64,000 nucleotides of DNA from Comamonas sp009360615 (GTDB lineage Bacteria > Pseudomonadota > Gammaproteobacteria > Burkholderiales > Burkholderiaceae_C): assembly GCF_035784015.1 (NCBI RefSeq), contig NZ_JALKOW010000004.1; one strand, given 5' to 3'. Positions within the stretch are counted from its first letter, which is position 1; every line of letters begins with the position of its first letter. The notes below the pieces were generated by a model. That model was given only the letters and a program-made list of their open reading frames with translations, ran no database searches and was not told where the DNA came from. Of this stretch, positions 45,603 to 53,910 are shown one piece after another. The position numbers and the translations under genes are program-made.

Positions 45603-47078
45603 TTAGTTGGCCCAGGCCAGGGGCGATGCGTTCAAACCCCAGTACATGCTTTTCTGCTCCATGTACTGCTGTATGCCCAGCCGCCCCTTCTCGCGGCCCA
45701 GGCCGCTGTCGCGCCAGCCGCCGAAGGGCGTGGAGATGGAGAACTGCTTGTAGGTGTTGATCCACACGGTGCCGGCCTGCACCGCGCGGCCTATGCGCCA
45801 CGCGGCCTTGTAGTCGCGCGTCCAGATGCCGGCGGCCAGTGCGTAGACGCTGTCGTTGGCCTGCTCCAGCAAGGCCTCTTCGTCATCGAAGGGCATGGCC
45901 ACGAGCACGGGGCCAAAGATCTCCTGCTGGCAGATCTGGTCGTTGTTGGTCACGCCTTCAAGGATGGTCGGGCGGTAGTAGTAGCCGCGCTCGTACTGCG
46001 CGCCCTCGGGGCGGTGACCGCCGGTGCGCAGCTGACCGCCTTCGGACAGGCCCAGCTGCACATAGCTCTCGATGGATTCGCGGTGCTTGGCGGTGATCAG
46101 CGGGCCCATCTGGGTGCGCTCGTCTGCCGGATCGCCCACGCGCAGCGCGGCGGCCTTGGCCGTGAGGCGTTCCATGAAGTCGCCGTAGAGCTTGCGCGCC
46201 ACGAACAGGCGCGAACCGGCGATGCAGGACTCGCCCGAGGAGCTGAAGATGCCGTAGAGCACGCCGTTGACGGCGTGGTCGAGGTCGGCATCCTCCAGCA
46301 CCATCGTGGCCGACTTGCCGCCCAGCTCCAGCGAGACGGGCATCATCTTGTCGGCCGCGATGCGGGCGATGTGCTTGCCGGTGGAAGTGCCGCCGGTGAA
46401 GGACACGCGCTTGACCAGCGGGTGCTTGGTGATGGCGTCGCCGATCACCGAGCCGCGGCCGGGCAGCACGCTGACGATGCCCTTGGGCACGCCGGCTTCC
46501 TCGCAGATCCTGGCCAGCTCCAGCGCCAGCAGCGGCGTGGCTTCGGCGGGCTTGACGACCACGGCATTGCCGGCGGCCAGCGCGGGAGCGAGCTTTTGCG
46601 CCTCGCTGGCGATGGGCGAATTCCACGGCGTGATGGCCGCGACCACGCCCATGGGCTCATAGACGCTCATGGTCATGAAGTCGCCACGCGAGGGCGTGAT
46701 GGTCTCCTCCATGGTCTCGCAGGCCGCCGCGAAGAACTGGAAAGTGCCGGCAGCGCTGGCCACCAGGGCGCGCGTCTCGCTGATGGGCTTGCCGTTATCG
46801 AGGCGCTGCAGCTGGGCCAGCGGCTCCGCGCGCTCGCGGATCAGCAGCGCGATGCGGTAGAGCACGGCGGCGCGCTCGTGCGGCTTCTTCTGGGCCCAGC
46901 CGCTGGTGCGGAAGGCATGGTCGGCCTTCTCTATGGCCTCCTGCACATCGGCCAGGCTGGGGGCGCGCAGGCGGCCCACCACCTCGCCGGTCGCGGGGTA
47001 GAGCGTGGCGGACTCGTCGCCACCGCCAAGACGCCATTCGCCGCCGATATTGATGGGGAGCAGTTCTAGGTTCGACAT
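45603..47078 (-). CDS. NAD(P)-dependent aldehyde dehydrogenase
   Basis: 491 aa with the full set of ALDH signatures: FTGGTSTGKHI, general base Glu251 in ELGGKSA, and nucleophile Cys285 in SSSGESCIAG; oxyanion Asn153 in WNSP. I chose ATG 47078 (MSNLELLPINIGGEW), preceded by AAAGAG; a GTG at 47117 overlapping the ThDP-enzyme stop is an alternative that adds 13 residues. Likely oxidises an aldehyde left by ring cleavage or decarboxylation. Belongs to the minus-strand run ThDP enzyme - ALDH - dioxygenase. Confidence 0.93.
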   Translation of the reverse strand: MSNLELLPINIGGEWRLGGGDESATLYPATGEVVGRLRAPSLADVQEAIEKADHAFRTSGWAQKKPHERAAVLYRIALLIRERAEPLAQLQRLDNGKPISETRALVASAAGTFQFFAAACETMEETITPSRGDFMTMSVYEPMGVVAAITPWNSPIASEAQKLAPALAAGNAVVVKPAEATPLLALELARICEEAGVPKGIVSVLPGRGSVIGDAITKHPLVKRVSFTGGTSTGKHIARIAADKMMPVSLELGGKSATMVLEDADLDHAVNGVLYGIFSSSGESCIAGSRLFVARKLYGDFMERLTAKAAALRVGDPADERTQMGPLITAKHRESIESYVQLGLSEGGQLRTGGHRPEGAQYERGYYYRPTILEGVTNNDQICQQEIFGPVLVAMPFDDEEALLEQANDSVYALAAGIWTRDYKAAWRIGRAVQAGTVWINTYKQFSISTPFGGWRDSGLGREKGRLGIQQYMEQKSMYWGLNASPLAWAN

Positions 47079-47113
47079 CGTGAAGCTCTTTCGTTCTTGC
47101 TGGTCGTGCTGGC

Positions 47114-48811
47114 TCACTGGCCCTTGGTGGTGGCCGGGATCTGGTCCAGCTTGTTCACCGGAGGGCCCGAGAACGTGGTCTTGAAGCTGCCGATGGCGCG
47201 CATGTCGATCTCAAGCAGGAAGGGGCCCTTCTTGCCCCAGGCGCCTTCCAGCACCGCAGGCAGCTCCTCGAGATCGCTGATGCGGGCATGGGGCAGCTTG
47301 ATGGACGCGCACAGCTGGGCGTAGTCGGGGGTATGCAGCTCCACATAGCAGCGGCGGCCGCCGTAGGATGCATCCTGGATGTTCTGGATCACGCCATAGC
47401 GCTGGTCGTTCATCAGCACGATCAGGGTGTCGCACTCCTCCTGCACCAGGGTGGCGAGCTCGCCCAGGTTCAGGATGAAGCCGCCGTCGCCGGCCAGGCC
47501 CAGGGTCTTGCGGCCCGAGCCGCTTTCGGCAGCGCCAATGGCCGCACCGATGGCCATGGGCATGCCCATGCCGATGCCGCCGCCCGTGGCGTGCACACCT
47601 GCGTTGGACTCGAAGAAGCGCAGCTCTCGGTTGCCCCAGGTGCTGTTGGAGACAGTCACGTCGCGCACCCAGTTGAAGTTGCGGCCCACCACTTTTTGCA
47701 GCTGCTGCACCAGCACGCTGTAAGGCCCCAGGCCGTCGCGCATGGTGGCCACGACTTCGTCGTGCACCTGGCGCAGGTCGGCCAGCAGCTCGGGATCAGC
47801 CTTGTAACCGCGCGCTTCCAGGCGGTCGGCCAGGCCGTTCAGGGCAAGGGCCGAGTCGCCGCAGACAAAACCGTCGTCCATGTAGCAGCGGCCCTGCTGG
47901 GCAGCATCGACATCGATGCGCAGCAGCGGGCGCGGCAGCTTGAGCTCGTACTTCAGGGTTTCGTTGCTGCGCAGGCGCGTGCCCACGGCCAGCATGGCGT
48001 CGCAGCGCTGGTAAAAGGCCTCGACGGGCTTCTGGATGTTGTAGGCACCCAGGGATGCGGGATCGTCCTCGGGCACGATGCCGCGGCCCTGGCCGGTGCT
48101 CACGATGCCGAAGCCCAGGGCCTTCAGACGCTGCACCGCAGCGCCGGCATGGCGGGCGCCGCCGCCCAGCCACAGCAGCGGGCGCCTGGCCTTGCCCAGT
48201 TGCTCGGCCAGCGCATCGAGCGCGGCCTCGCTGGGAGCCAGCACCGCCACCGGCAGGGGCGACAGATCGGCGGGCATGTCTATCAGCGCCTGCTGGATAT
48301 CGATGGGGATCTCGACGCTCACCGGCCCCGTGGGCGCGGTCATTGCGGTCTGCACTGCGGCCTTGAGCGTGGACAGGCAGGTCTCCGCGCTCAGCACGCG
48401 GAAGGCGGCCTTGGAGACGGCCTTGAGCATGGTCAGCTGGTCCGGCGCCTCGTGGATATAGGACAGCTTCTTGTCCAGATACTGGGTCTCGATCTGACCC
48501 GTGATGTGCAGCAGCGGCGTGCCGGCCGTATAGGCTTCCACCAGGCTGCCGGCGATATTGCCCGAAGCCGGGCCGGTGCTGGTGATGCACACGCCCAGGC
48601 TGGAGGTGGAGCGCGCGCAGGCGTCAGCCATATTGCCTGCGCCGGCCTCGCCGCGTGCCATCACGAAGCGCACCTTGCCGCGTGCGTTCATCGCATCGAG
48701 GATGGGCATGTTGTGGATGGAGATCACCCCGAAGGCGGCCTTCACGTCGCAATGCTCGAGGAATTCGGCAACGACGGCGCCGACGGTGATTTGGTTTGCG
48801 GTGGATGTCAT
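47114..48811 (-). CDS. ThDP-dependent decarboxylase/acetolactate-synthase-like enzyme
   Basis: 565 aa with the three-domain layout of this superfamily. The ThDP/Mg motif GDGGFILNLGELATLVQE (about 435-452) is complete, and the catalytic-Glu region near residue 55 reads MARGEAGAGNMADACA. The N-terminal TVGAVVAEFLEHCDVKAAFGVISIHNMPIL follows benzoylformate-decarboxylase-like proteins more than true acetolactate synthase. ATG 48811 selected; the open frame upstream is unsupported. Its substrate is probably a 2-oxo acid of the same pathway. Next gene, ALDH, starts within 36 bases of its stop. Confidence 0.9.
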   Translation of the reverse strand: MTSTANQITVGAVVAEFLEHCDVKAAFGVISIHNMPILDAMNARGKVRFVMARGEAGAGNMADACARSTSSLGVCITSTGPASGNIAGSLVEAYTAGTPLLHITGQIETQYLDKKLSYIHEAPDQLTMLKAVSKAAFRVLSAETCLSTLKAAVQTAMTAPTGPVSVEIPIDIQQALIDMPADLSPLPVAVLAPSEAALDALAEQLGKARRPLLWLGGGARHAGAAVQRLKALGFGIVSTGQGRGIVPEDDPASLGAYNIQKPVEAFYQRCDAMLAVGTRLRSNETLKYELKLPRPLLRIDVDAAQQGRCYMDDGFVCGDSALALNGLADRLEARGYKADPELLADLRQVHDEVVATMRDGLGPYSVLVQQLQKVVGRNFNWVRDVTVSNSTWGNRELRFFESNAGVHATGGGIGMGMPMAIGAAIGAAESGSGRKTLGLAGDGGFILNLGELATLVQEECDTLIVLMNDQRYGVIQNIQDASYGGRRCYVELHTPDYAQLCASIKLPHARISDLEELPAVLEGAWGKKGPFLLEIDMRAIGSFKTTFSGPPVNKLDQIPATTKGQ

Positions 48812-48861
48812 GTTCTGGTCTGAATTTCGTGAGTGGTCGAAGCCGGTGCGCCTCATGCACG

Positions 48862-48935
48862 GGATGCGGAGCAAGGGCGTCGTCTCCCTGCCGCTAGCGA
48901 GAGAGGGAGAAGCGGCCTAGGCCGCGCAGGGGTTG
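48862..48935 (-). repeat. Stop-codon-associated GC-rich repeat, copy f, short (after the atypical SDR gene)
   Basis: On the minus strand: CAACCCCTGCGCGGC beginning at the stop codon, CGCTTCTCCCTCTCTCGCTAGCGGCAGGGAGACGACGCCCTTGCTCCG. The middle part is deleted relative to copy c, but the order of modules is the same. Confidence 0.68.
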
Positions 48936-49736
48936 CTACGCATAGCGTGAAAGGCCTCCGGATACATCGATATGGCTGCCGGTCGTGTAAGACGACAATG
49001 GCGTGGCAAGGTAGAAGATGGCTCGCGCGGCTTCGGCGGGCGAGCCCAGGCGGCCCAGCGGAATGGACTTCTTGCGGGCGAGGTCGCCGCTCCACTGCTC
49101 CCAGGTCTGGCTGCGGTCCTCGCGGGCCTCGAAGCGGCGGCGCCACTGGCCGGACTCGATCAGCCCCACCAGGATGCCGTTGACCCGCACGCCCTTGGGG
49201 GCGAACTCGGTGGCCATGGAGCGCACCAGATTCTTGAGACCGGCGCGCGCCGCCGAGGTGGCGACCATGTGCGGCTCGGGCTGCGAAGCCAGCAGCGAAT
49301 TCACGCAGACGATGGCCGCGCCTTCGACGCGCTCGAGTTGCGGCAGAAAGGCACGCGTGGGATGCAGCACCGAGAAGAACTTCAGGTGCAGCTCCTCGGT
49401 CCAGGCTTCGTCGCTGGTGTTCTCGAAGGTGGAGACGCGCCCCTGGCCGGCGTTGTTGATGAGGATGGAGGCCGGGCCCAGGGCCGCTTCGCTGGCGCTG
49501 GCGAACTGCTGCACCTGTGCGGCATCGAGCACGTCGCAGGCCTGTGCGAACAGACGATCGCGGGCCTCGGGGCGGTGCTCCAGCAATTGCGTGACGGCCT
49601 GCTCCAGACGCTCAGGATTGCGACCGCACAGGGCCACGCGGGCTCCCTGGGCCAGCAGCAGCTCCACGGTGGCCAGGCCTATGCCCGAAGAGCCGCCGGT
49701 GACGACGGCCGTGGCGTCGAGTTTGAAATCATGCAT
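48936..49736 (-). CDS. SDR-family protein lacking the catalytic Tyr-Lys pair
   Basis: 266 aa, Rossmann start TGGSSGIG (13-20), NNAG at 94-97 and Ser147 as expected for a short-chain dehydrogenase. At the place of the YxxxK motif the sequence is TSAAR (Thr160, Arg164), so both catalytic residues are replaced, while the surrounding helix is intact. It may be an unusual oxidoreductase, isomerase or a non-catalytic partner. ATG 49736 chosen as a natural N-terminus. Its start overlaps the end of the IclR gene by eight bases, so regulator and enzyme are coupled. Confidence 0.85.
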   Translation of the reverse strand: MHDFKLDATAVVTGGSSGIGLATVELLLAQGARVALCGRNPERLEQAVTQLLEHRPEARDRLFAQACDVLDAAQVQQFASASEAALGPASILINNAGQGRVSTFENTSDEAWTEELHLKFFSVLHPTRAFLPQLERVEGAAIVCVNSLLASQPEPHMVATSAARAGLKNLVRSMATEFAPKGVRVNGILVGLIESGQWRRRFEAREDRSQTWEQWSGDLARKKSIPLGRLGSPAEAARAIFYLATPLSSYTTGSHIDVSGGLSRYA

Positions 49737-50619
49737 GGCCGCCTCCTGCGCGCCTTGAAGTGATGGACAGAACCTGCGCGCCGGACTGCGGCCGGTAGTT
49801 GAGCAGCTCCGACAATTCATCGGCCGCCGCGCAGACGCGCGGCACCAGCTCCGCCTGGCGCTCGGGATCGATCTGGGCCGAGGCCAGGGTCACACCCAGG
49901 GCCGCGATGACGCGGCCGCTGTGGTCGCGCACGGGCGCGGCGATGGTGGAGATCGAGCTTTCGTAGAAACCGGCACCGGCCACATGGCCGCGCTCGCGAT
50001 CGGACTGAACCAGATCGAAGAGCTCAATCACGGTCCTGGGCGTATTGGGCGAATGGCCTTCCAGATGCTCCTCGGGATAGAGGGCACGCAGCTCGGGCAG
50101 CGAGAGGTCGGCCAGCAGGATGCGACCCAGCAGCGTGGCATGGGCAGGCAGCCGCGTACCCACGCGCACCGAGCTGGTCAGCGGCGTCGGCGGCGTGACC
50201 TTGGCCACATAGACGATGGAGCGGCCGTCGCGCACCACGATGTTGCAGGGGAAGCGGATTTCCTCGCACAGCCGCGCGATCACGGGCTGACCCAGCTCGG
50301 TCAGGTCCATGGAGGACAGGAACTCAAAGCCCAGACGCAGCACGGACAGGCCCAGCCGGTAGTCGTTGCCGCCCTCGGCGCGCTGAAGAAAGCCCATGCT
50401 CTCCAGCGTGTTGAGCATGCGGAACACCGTGGCGCGCGGCAGCTGCAGGCGGCGCGCCAGCTCGGGCGCGCCCAGCGTTGCGTTGTCGCGGCCGAACTCC
50501 TGCAGCAGGCGCAGACCGCGCTCCAACGCGGGCACCATGTACTTGTCGGAGCCGCCGTCCGGCGCGCCACCGGTATCTTCAGGAATAGTGGAAGCAGACA
50601 TATCCAACTTTCGGTTCAT
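49729..50619 (-). CDS. IclR-family transcriptional regulator (first copy)
   Basis: 296 aa from ATG 50619; a later ATG at 50601 is equally possible. The winged helix-turn-helix (about residues 25-90: MVPALERGLRLLQEFG, ELARRLQLPRATVFRMLNTLESMGFL) precedes the IclR effector domain (RVGTRLPAHATLLGRILLADL, GFYESSISTIAAPVRDHSGRVIAALGV). It is clearly paralogous to the regulator at 54754-55560, matching over most of its length. It controls probably the SDR and downstream genes; the ligand would be an aromatic or 2-oxo acid, by analogy. Confidence 0.92.
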   Translation of the reverse strand: MNRKLDMSASTIPEDTGGAPDGGSDKYMVPALERGLRLLQEFGRDNATLGAPELARRLQLPRATVFRMLNTLESMGFLQRAEGGNDYRLGLSVLRLGFEFLSSMDLTELGQPVIARLCEEIRFPCNIVVRDGRSIVYVAKVTPPTPLTSSVRVGTRLPAHATLLGRILLADLSLPELRALYPEEHLEGHSPNTPRTVIELFDLVQSDRERGHVAGAGFYESSISTIAAPVRDHSGRVIAALGVTLASAQIDPERQAELVPRVCAAADELSELLNYRPQSGAQVLSITSRRAGGGHA

Positions 50620-50682
50620 TCCAGCTTGTTGCGCCCAAGCCAGAAGCTCCCCCGCTGCATGCACCGTTTCTGTCGCCAGAGA

Positions 50683-50760
50683 CAGCAAGCAAGGGCCGCC
50701 CCGCAGCGAGGCTGTCGTCCCCCTGGGGGGAAGGCGCGCAGCGACTCGGGGGGTAATTCA
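50683..50760 (-). repeat. Stop-codon-associated GC-rich repeat, copy g (after the classical SDR gene)
   Basis: Minus strand: ACCCCCCGAGTCGCTGCGCGCC two bases past the stop, TTCCCCCCAGGGGGACGACAGCC, then GGGGCGGCCCTTGCTTGCTGTC. It keeps both end modules and lacks the CTCTCTCGCT part. Confidence 0.72.
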
Positions 50761-50762
50761 TA

Positions 50763-51539
50763 TCAGTTCATGACGAAGCCGCCGTTGACGGGCAGGACCT
50801 GGCCCGTCACAAAGCGCGCACCGTCGGACAGCAGATAGGACACGGCACCCGAGACATCCTCGGGCCCCTGCTCGCGCTGCAGCGCGCGCTGGTCGATATA
50901 GAGGCGGTGCCGATGCTCGGGGACGTACTCGGTGGCCTCGACCAGCACCAGGCCCGGAGCCACGGCATTGATGGTGATGGCATCCGCGCCCAGCTCGCGC
51001 GCCATGGAACGCGTCATGGCCATCACGGCGCCCTTGCTGGCCACATAGGCCATCAGGTTGGGAGCGCCCCACATGGCCGTGTCGGACGCCAGATTGACGA
51101 TGGCACCGCGACCGCTGTCCTTGAGAGCCGCACGGCAGGCACGGGTCATCAGCCAGACGCCGCGCACATTGACGTTCATCACCTGGTCCCATTTGTCCAG
51201 GGCAATGTCGTCCATGCCCTTGCCGCCGGAGTCCGTCACGGCCGCGTTGTTGACCAGGCCATCCAGACCGCCAAGGGTCTGCACGGCCTGCTGTGCGCAC
51301 TGTTCGATGGAAGCCGGGTTGCTCGCATCAAAGGCGACGCCGTGAGCCTCGAAGCCCATGGCGCGCAGCCTGGCAACGGCTTCGTTCAGCAATTCGGCGC
51401 GCAGATCGGCCATCACAAGCTGCGCCCCCTGCTGACACAGGGTCTGCGCAAAAGCAAAACCCAGGCCGCGCGCAGCGCCGGTCACAAGGATCCGGCGCCC
51501 AGCGAGCTGACCGGTGGAAGGCATGGTGTTGAGGGTCAT
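50763..51539 (-). CDS. Classical short-chain dehydrogenase/reductase
   Basis: 258 aa with intact motifs: TGAARGLG (20-27) cofactor loop, NNAA (98-101), Ser152, Tyr165 and Lys169 (YVASK), and a typical C-terminal VTGQVLPVNGGFVMN. Likely a cis-diol or alcohol dehydrogenase acting in the same pathway. ATG 51539 used, preceded by AAGG eight bases upstream; an upstream extension of 17 residues is rich in lysine and aromatic residues and unlike the family. A spaced inverted repeat that may bind an IclR protein lies within 50 bases upstream of the start. Confidence 0.93.
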   Translation of the reverse strand: MTLNTMPSTGQLAGRRILVTGAARGLGFAFAQTLCQQGAQLVMADLRAELLNEAVARLRAMGFEAHGVAFDASNPASIEQCAQQAVQTLGGLDGLVNNAAVTDSGGKGMDDIALDKWDQVMNVNVRGVWLMTRACRAALKDSGRGAIVNLASDTAMWGAPNLMAYVASKGAVMAMTRSMARELGADAITINAVAPGLVLVEATEYVPEHRHRLYIDQRALQREQGPEDVSGAVSYLLSDGARFVTGQVLPVNGGFVMN

Positions 51540-51551
51540 CTTAAACCTTGT

Positions 51552-51590
51552 TTGTTTCAAATATGAAATGACACTTTTTTCTTGAAACAA
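51552..51590. promoter_or_regulatory. Operator-like inverted repeat before the SDR gene
   Basis: TTGTTTCAA (51552-51560) and TTGAAACAA (51582-51590) are perfect 9-base reverse complements, 30 bases centre to centre (three DNA turns), 13 bases upstream of the SDR start codon. Each arm has the form TTGnnnCAA. This suits a tetrameric regulator such as one of the two IclR proteins; binding is inference. Confidence 0.5.
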
Positions 51591-51670
51591 GCCTGCAGTT
51601 TAGTGAGCCTTCTTTTGAGTCAATACCCGGAGAAACCCGTAGTCCGCAGCACACAACGACATACGGACGT

Positions 51671-51694
51671 AAAAAAACCGCGACAAGCGCGGTT
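51671..51694 (-). terminator. Rho-independent terminator, second of a tandem, after the nucleosidase gene
   Basis: AACCGCG (51676-51682), five-base loop, CGCGGTT (51688-51694), followed on the minus strand by seven T. Confidence 0.8.
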
Positions 51695-51720
51695 GAAAGG
51701 AAAACGGGGCAACAAAAGGT

Positions 51721-51749
51721 ATCCGGCCTGCGCCGGTGGCAGGCCGGAT
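51721..51749 (-). terminator. Stem-loop, first of a tandem, after the nucleosidase gene
   Basis: Eleven-pair arms ATCCGGCCTGC (51721-51731) and GCAGGCCGGAT (51739-51749) with a seven-base loop; on the minus strand followed by ACCTTTTG, a weak T-run. Confidence 0.65.
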
Positions 51750-51853
51750 CGAGATTCATCAAGATGGATAGCTTTCACGCCTGCCAGTAAAGGCATCCAG
51801 GCTCAGAACCGCATGAAGATGCTGTGCATGAGGCGATCAAAGCCACCTGAAAG

Positions 51854-52612
51854 CTAGCTTGTCATCTGCGCCGTCACTGGCGTGCGGCGCAGAAAGTCCA
51901 GCACCATGCTCTGCGCGTATCGGCTGGCGACCGTGCGCACGAAATCCGAGAAGTCCACATGGGCGCTGTCATCCGCACGGTCCGAGATGGTGCGCATGGC
52001 GGCAAACGGCATGCCGTAATCCAGGCAGGTCTGGGCCACGGCCGCGCCCTCCATCTCCACGGCCAGCACGACATGGCCTGCGGCCTCCAGATCGGCCTTC
52101 AGCCGCGCGCTGGCCTGGTGCGAGCCGACAAACTGATCGCCGCTGGCAATCAGGCCCTGGTGCACGCGGGCCGAGGCGTAGTCCGCCACGATGCCCGCGC
52201 GCAGTGCCGAGTCGGCGGCCTGCACCAGTCTGTCCGTCGCCGCCTCGTCGCAGGCCAGGGTGCTGCGACCGTAGCCGGGCAGTTGCCAGCGCGGAAAGAT
52301 CGGCGAGGCATCCATGTCATGCTGCAGGAAAGTCCGCGCGATCACCACATCGCCCACATTCACATCCGCGCCGATGCCTCCCGCCACGCCGGTGAACAGA
52401 ATGCCGCGCACACCAAAGCGCTCGATCAGCGCGGCAGTGGTGGTGGCGGCGGCCACCTTGCCTATGCCCGACAGCGCGCACACCACCTCATGCCCGTGCA
52501 ACCGGCCCAGCCAGAAGTCGCGTCCGGCATGGCGCAGGCATTGCATGTCCTGCATGGCGTCGACCAGGCCGTGTTGTTCTTCGGCAAGAGCGCTGAGAAT
52601 GGCGAGCGTCAT
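51854..52612 (-). CDS. 5'-methylthioadenosine/S-adenosylhomocysteine nucleosidase-like protein
   Basis: Hydrolyses the glycosidic bond of MTA/SAH in the methionine cycle. 252 aa of the phosphorylase/nucleosidase fold with MTLAILSALAEE start, GVAGGIGADVNVGDVVIA (about 85-102), VLAVEMEGAAVAQ and RTISDRADDSAHVDF, where the catalytic Asp lies in SD. ATG 52612 chosen as the family start; upstream open frame is proline-rich. It interrupts the catabolic run on the same strand, with terminators on both sides, so it is its own unit and probably older than the surrounding genes. Confidence 0.86.
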   Translation of the reverse strand: MTLAILSALAEEQHGLVDAMQDMQCLRHAGRDFWLGRLHGHEVVCALSGIGKVAAATTTAALIERFGVRGILFTGVAGGIGADVNVGDVVIARTFLQHDMDASPIFPRWQLPGYGRSTLACDEAATDRLVQAADSALRAGIVADYASARVHQGLIASGDQFVGSHQASARLKADLEAAGHVVLAVEMEGAAVAQTCLDYGMPFAAMRTISDRADDSAHVDFSDFVRTVASRYAQSMVLDFLRRTPVTAQMTS

Positions 52613-52671
52613 GGATGGGGGTACTCCGGAACATGGGCCAGGCGGCCCTGGTGAAAGCACGAAAGAAAGCA

Positions 52672-52696
52672 CAAAAGCGGCACCAGGCCGCTTTTG
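52672..52696 (-). terminator. Terminator after the second Bug-protein gene
   Basis: CAAAAGCGGC (52672-52681) and GCCGCTTTTG (52687-52696), five-base loop, with a T-rich tail on the minus strand. It ends the run cupin-hydrolase-IclR-AspDH-Bug before the nucleosidase gene. Confidence 0.8.
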
Positions 52697-52732
52697 GAGG
52701 ATGCGCAAGAGGCGCGATTAGAGCACGAGGGC

Positions 52733-53719
52733 TTATTGCGCCTCGATGTCATGACTTTTGATGATGGGCGCCCAGAGCCCGGTTTCCTTGCGGATCAGCT
52801 CGCCGAAGGCCTCGCCCTTGACCACCCAGGGCGTCATGCCCTGTGCCTTGAGCTGATTGAGCGCCGCCGGGGTCTTCAGAATCCTGTCGATATCCTCGCC
52901 CAGCTGCTTGACCACCTCTGGCGGCGTGTTCTTCGGAGCCAGCACGCCATACCAGGAGGAAATGGCAATCCCCGGCACGCCGGCTTCGGCCAGGGTCGGC
53001 ACATTGGGCAAGAAGCCCGAGCGCGCGCCGTCGGTCACGGCCAGCGCGCGCAGCTTGCCCGACTGCACATGGGGCAGCACGGTGGGCAGATTGGCCACGA
53101 TCATGGGAATGGTGCCGCCCAGCACATCGGTCACGCCCTGGGTCGAGCCCTTGTAGGCCACATGCATGATGTCCGCACCCGACTTGTCCTTGAACAGCTC
53201 GCCGGCCAGATGCAGGCTGGAGCCCACGCCGGGCGACGCATAGCTGATGGAGTTGGGCTTGGCCTTGGACAGCGCCACCAGCTCCTGAACCGACCTGACC
53301 GGCACCTGCGGATTGACCGCAATGACATTGGCCGTGCGCCCCATGGAAGCCACAGGCACGAAGTCGCCGAACACGCTGTAGGGCAGCTTGGGCATCAGCG
53401 TCGGGTTGATGGTCAGATTGCCCTGAGGCACGACCAGCAGCGTATGGCCGTCGGGCTTGGCGCGCTTGACCATGTCGATGCCGATATTGCCGCTGGCTCC
53501 GGGGCGGTTATCGACGATGGCGGCCTGCTTGTAGTGCTCGGTCAGGCCGGTCGCCAGAATGCGCGCCAGGATGTCCACGGGACCGCCGGCGGGAAAAGGG
53601 GCAATGATGGTGAACTGCGCGGCGGAAAGCTGCTCGGTGGCGGTCGCCGCATGAGCGACGGGCAGGGCCAGGACGCTGGCCAGTGCCAGGCAGGATTTGA
53701 GAAATTCGGAGCGTTGCAT
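52733..53719 (-). CDS. Bug-type solute-binding protein (second copy)
   Basis: 328 aa; signal peptide ending LPVAHAATA (about 24). Family motifs FTIIAPFPAGGPVDILARILA, AAIVDNRPGASGNIGIDMVKRAKPDGHTLLVV and LAEAGVPGIAISSWYG are all present. Start ATG 53719 preceded by no strong ribosome-binding site; an upstream in-frame region is unsupported. It closes the first half of the catabolic block and is ended by a hairpin terminator. It resembles the other Bug protein at 43464 in layout but the two are far from identical. Confidence 0.92.
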   Translation of the reverse strand: MQRSEFLKSCLALASVLALPVAHAATATEQLSAAQFTIIAPFPAGGPVDILARILATGLTEHYKQAAIVDNRPGASGNIGIDMVKRAKPDGHTLLVVPQGNLTINPTLMPKLPYSVFGDFVPVASMGRTANVIAVNPQVPVRSVQELVALSKAKPNSISYASPGVGSSLHLAGELFKDKSGADIMHVAYKGSTQGVTDVLGGTIPMIVANLPTVLPHVQSGKLRALAVTDGARSGFLPNVPTLAEAGVPGIAISSWYGVLAPKNTPPEVVKQLGEDIDRILKTPAALNQLKAQGMTPWVVKGEAFGELIRKETGLWAPIIKSHDIEAQ

Positions 53720-53910
53720 GAGGGTTCCAGAGGGTGGAGATGTCAAGCCGACCGAGGTTCGATGCGCGCCCTGTTTGACGACGCGCAAGGAAATATTCGC
53801 ATAGGCGTGACACCATGCTGAAGTGGGGAGGTCTGCTTGCAGGTTTCAGCAACAAGCAAGAGAGGTGCCAAGCCGACAAAGCACACGACGCATGCCGGCC
53901 CGGCGCCGTA

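Larger units (their letters stand above)
51540..51853. other. Intergenic region between the SDR start and the nucleosidase stop
   Basis: 314 bases. It holds a spaced inverted repeat near the SDR start and two tandem stem-loops that end the nucleosidase transcript. The stretch 51540-51640 is AT-rich and probably contains the SDR promoter. No gene seen. Confidence 0.65.

Noticed and set aside
46267..46662. Plus-strand frame inside the aldehyde dehydrogenase gene
   Set aside because: A Ser/Ala-rich shadow without start signals; the minus-strand ALDH motifs are complete.
47114..48811. Assigning the ThDP enzyme as biosynthetic acetolactate synthase (ilvB)
   Set aside because: No small subunit gene follows, the neighbours are catabolic, and the N-terminal region resembles benzoylformate-decarboxylase-like proteins more.
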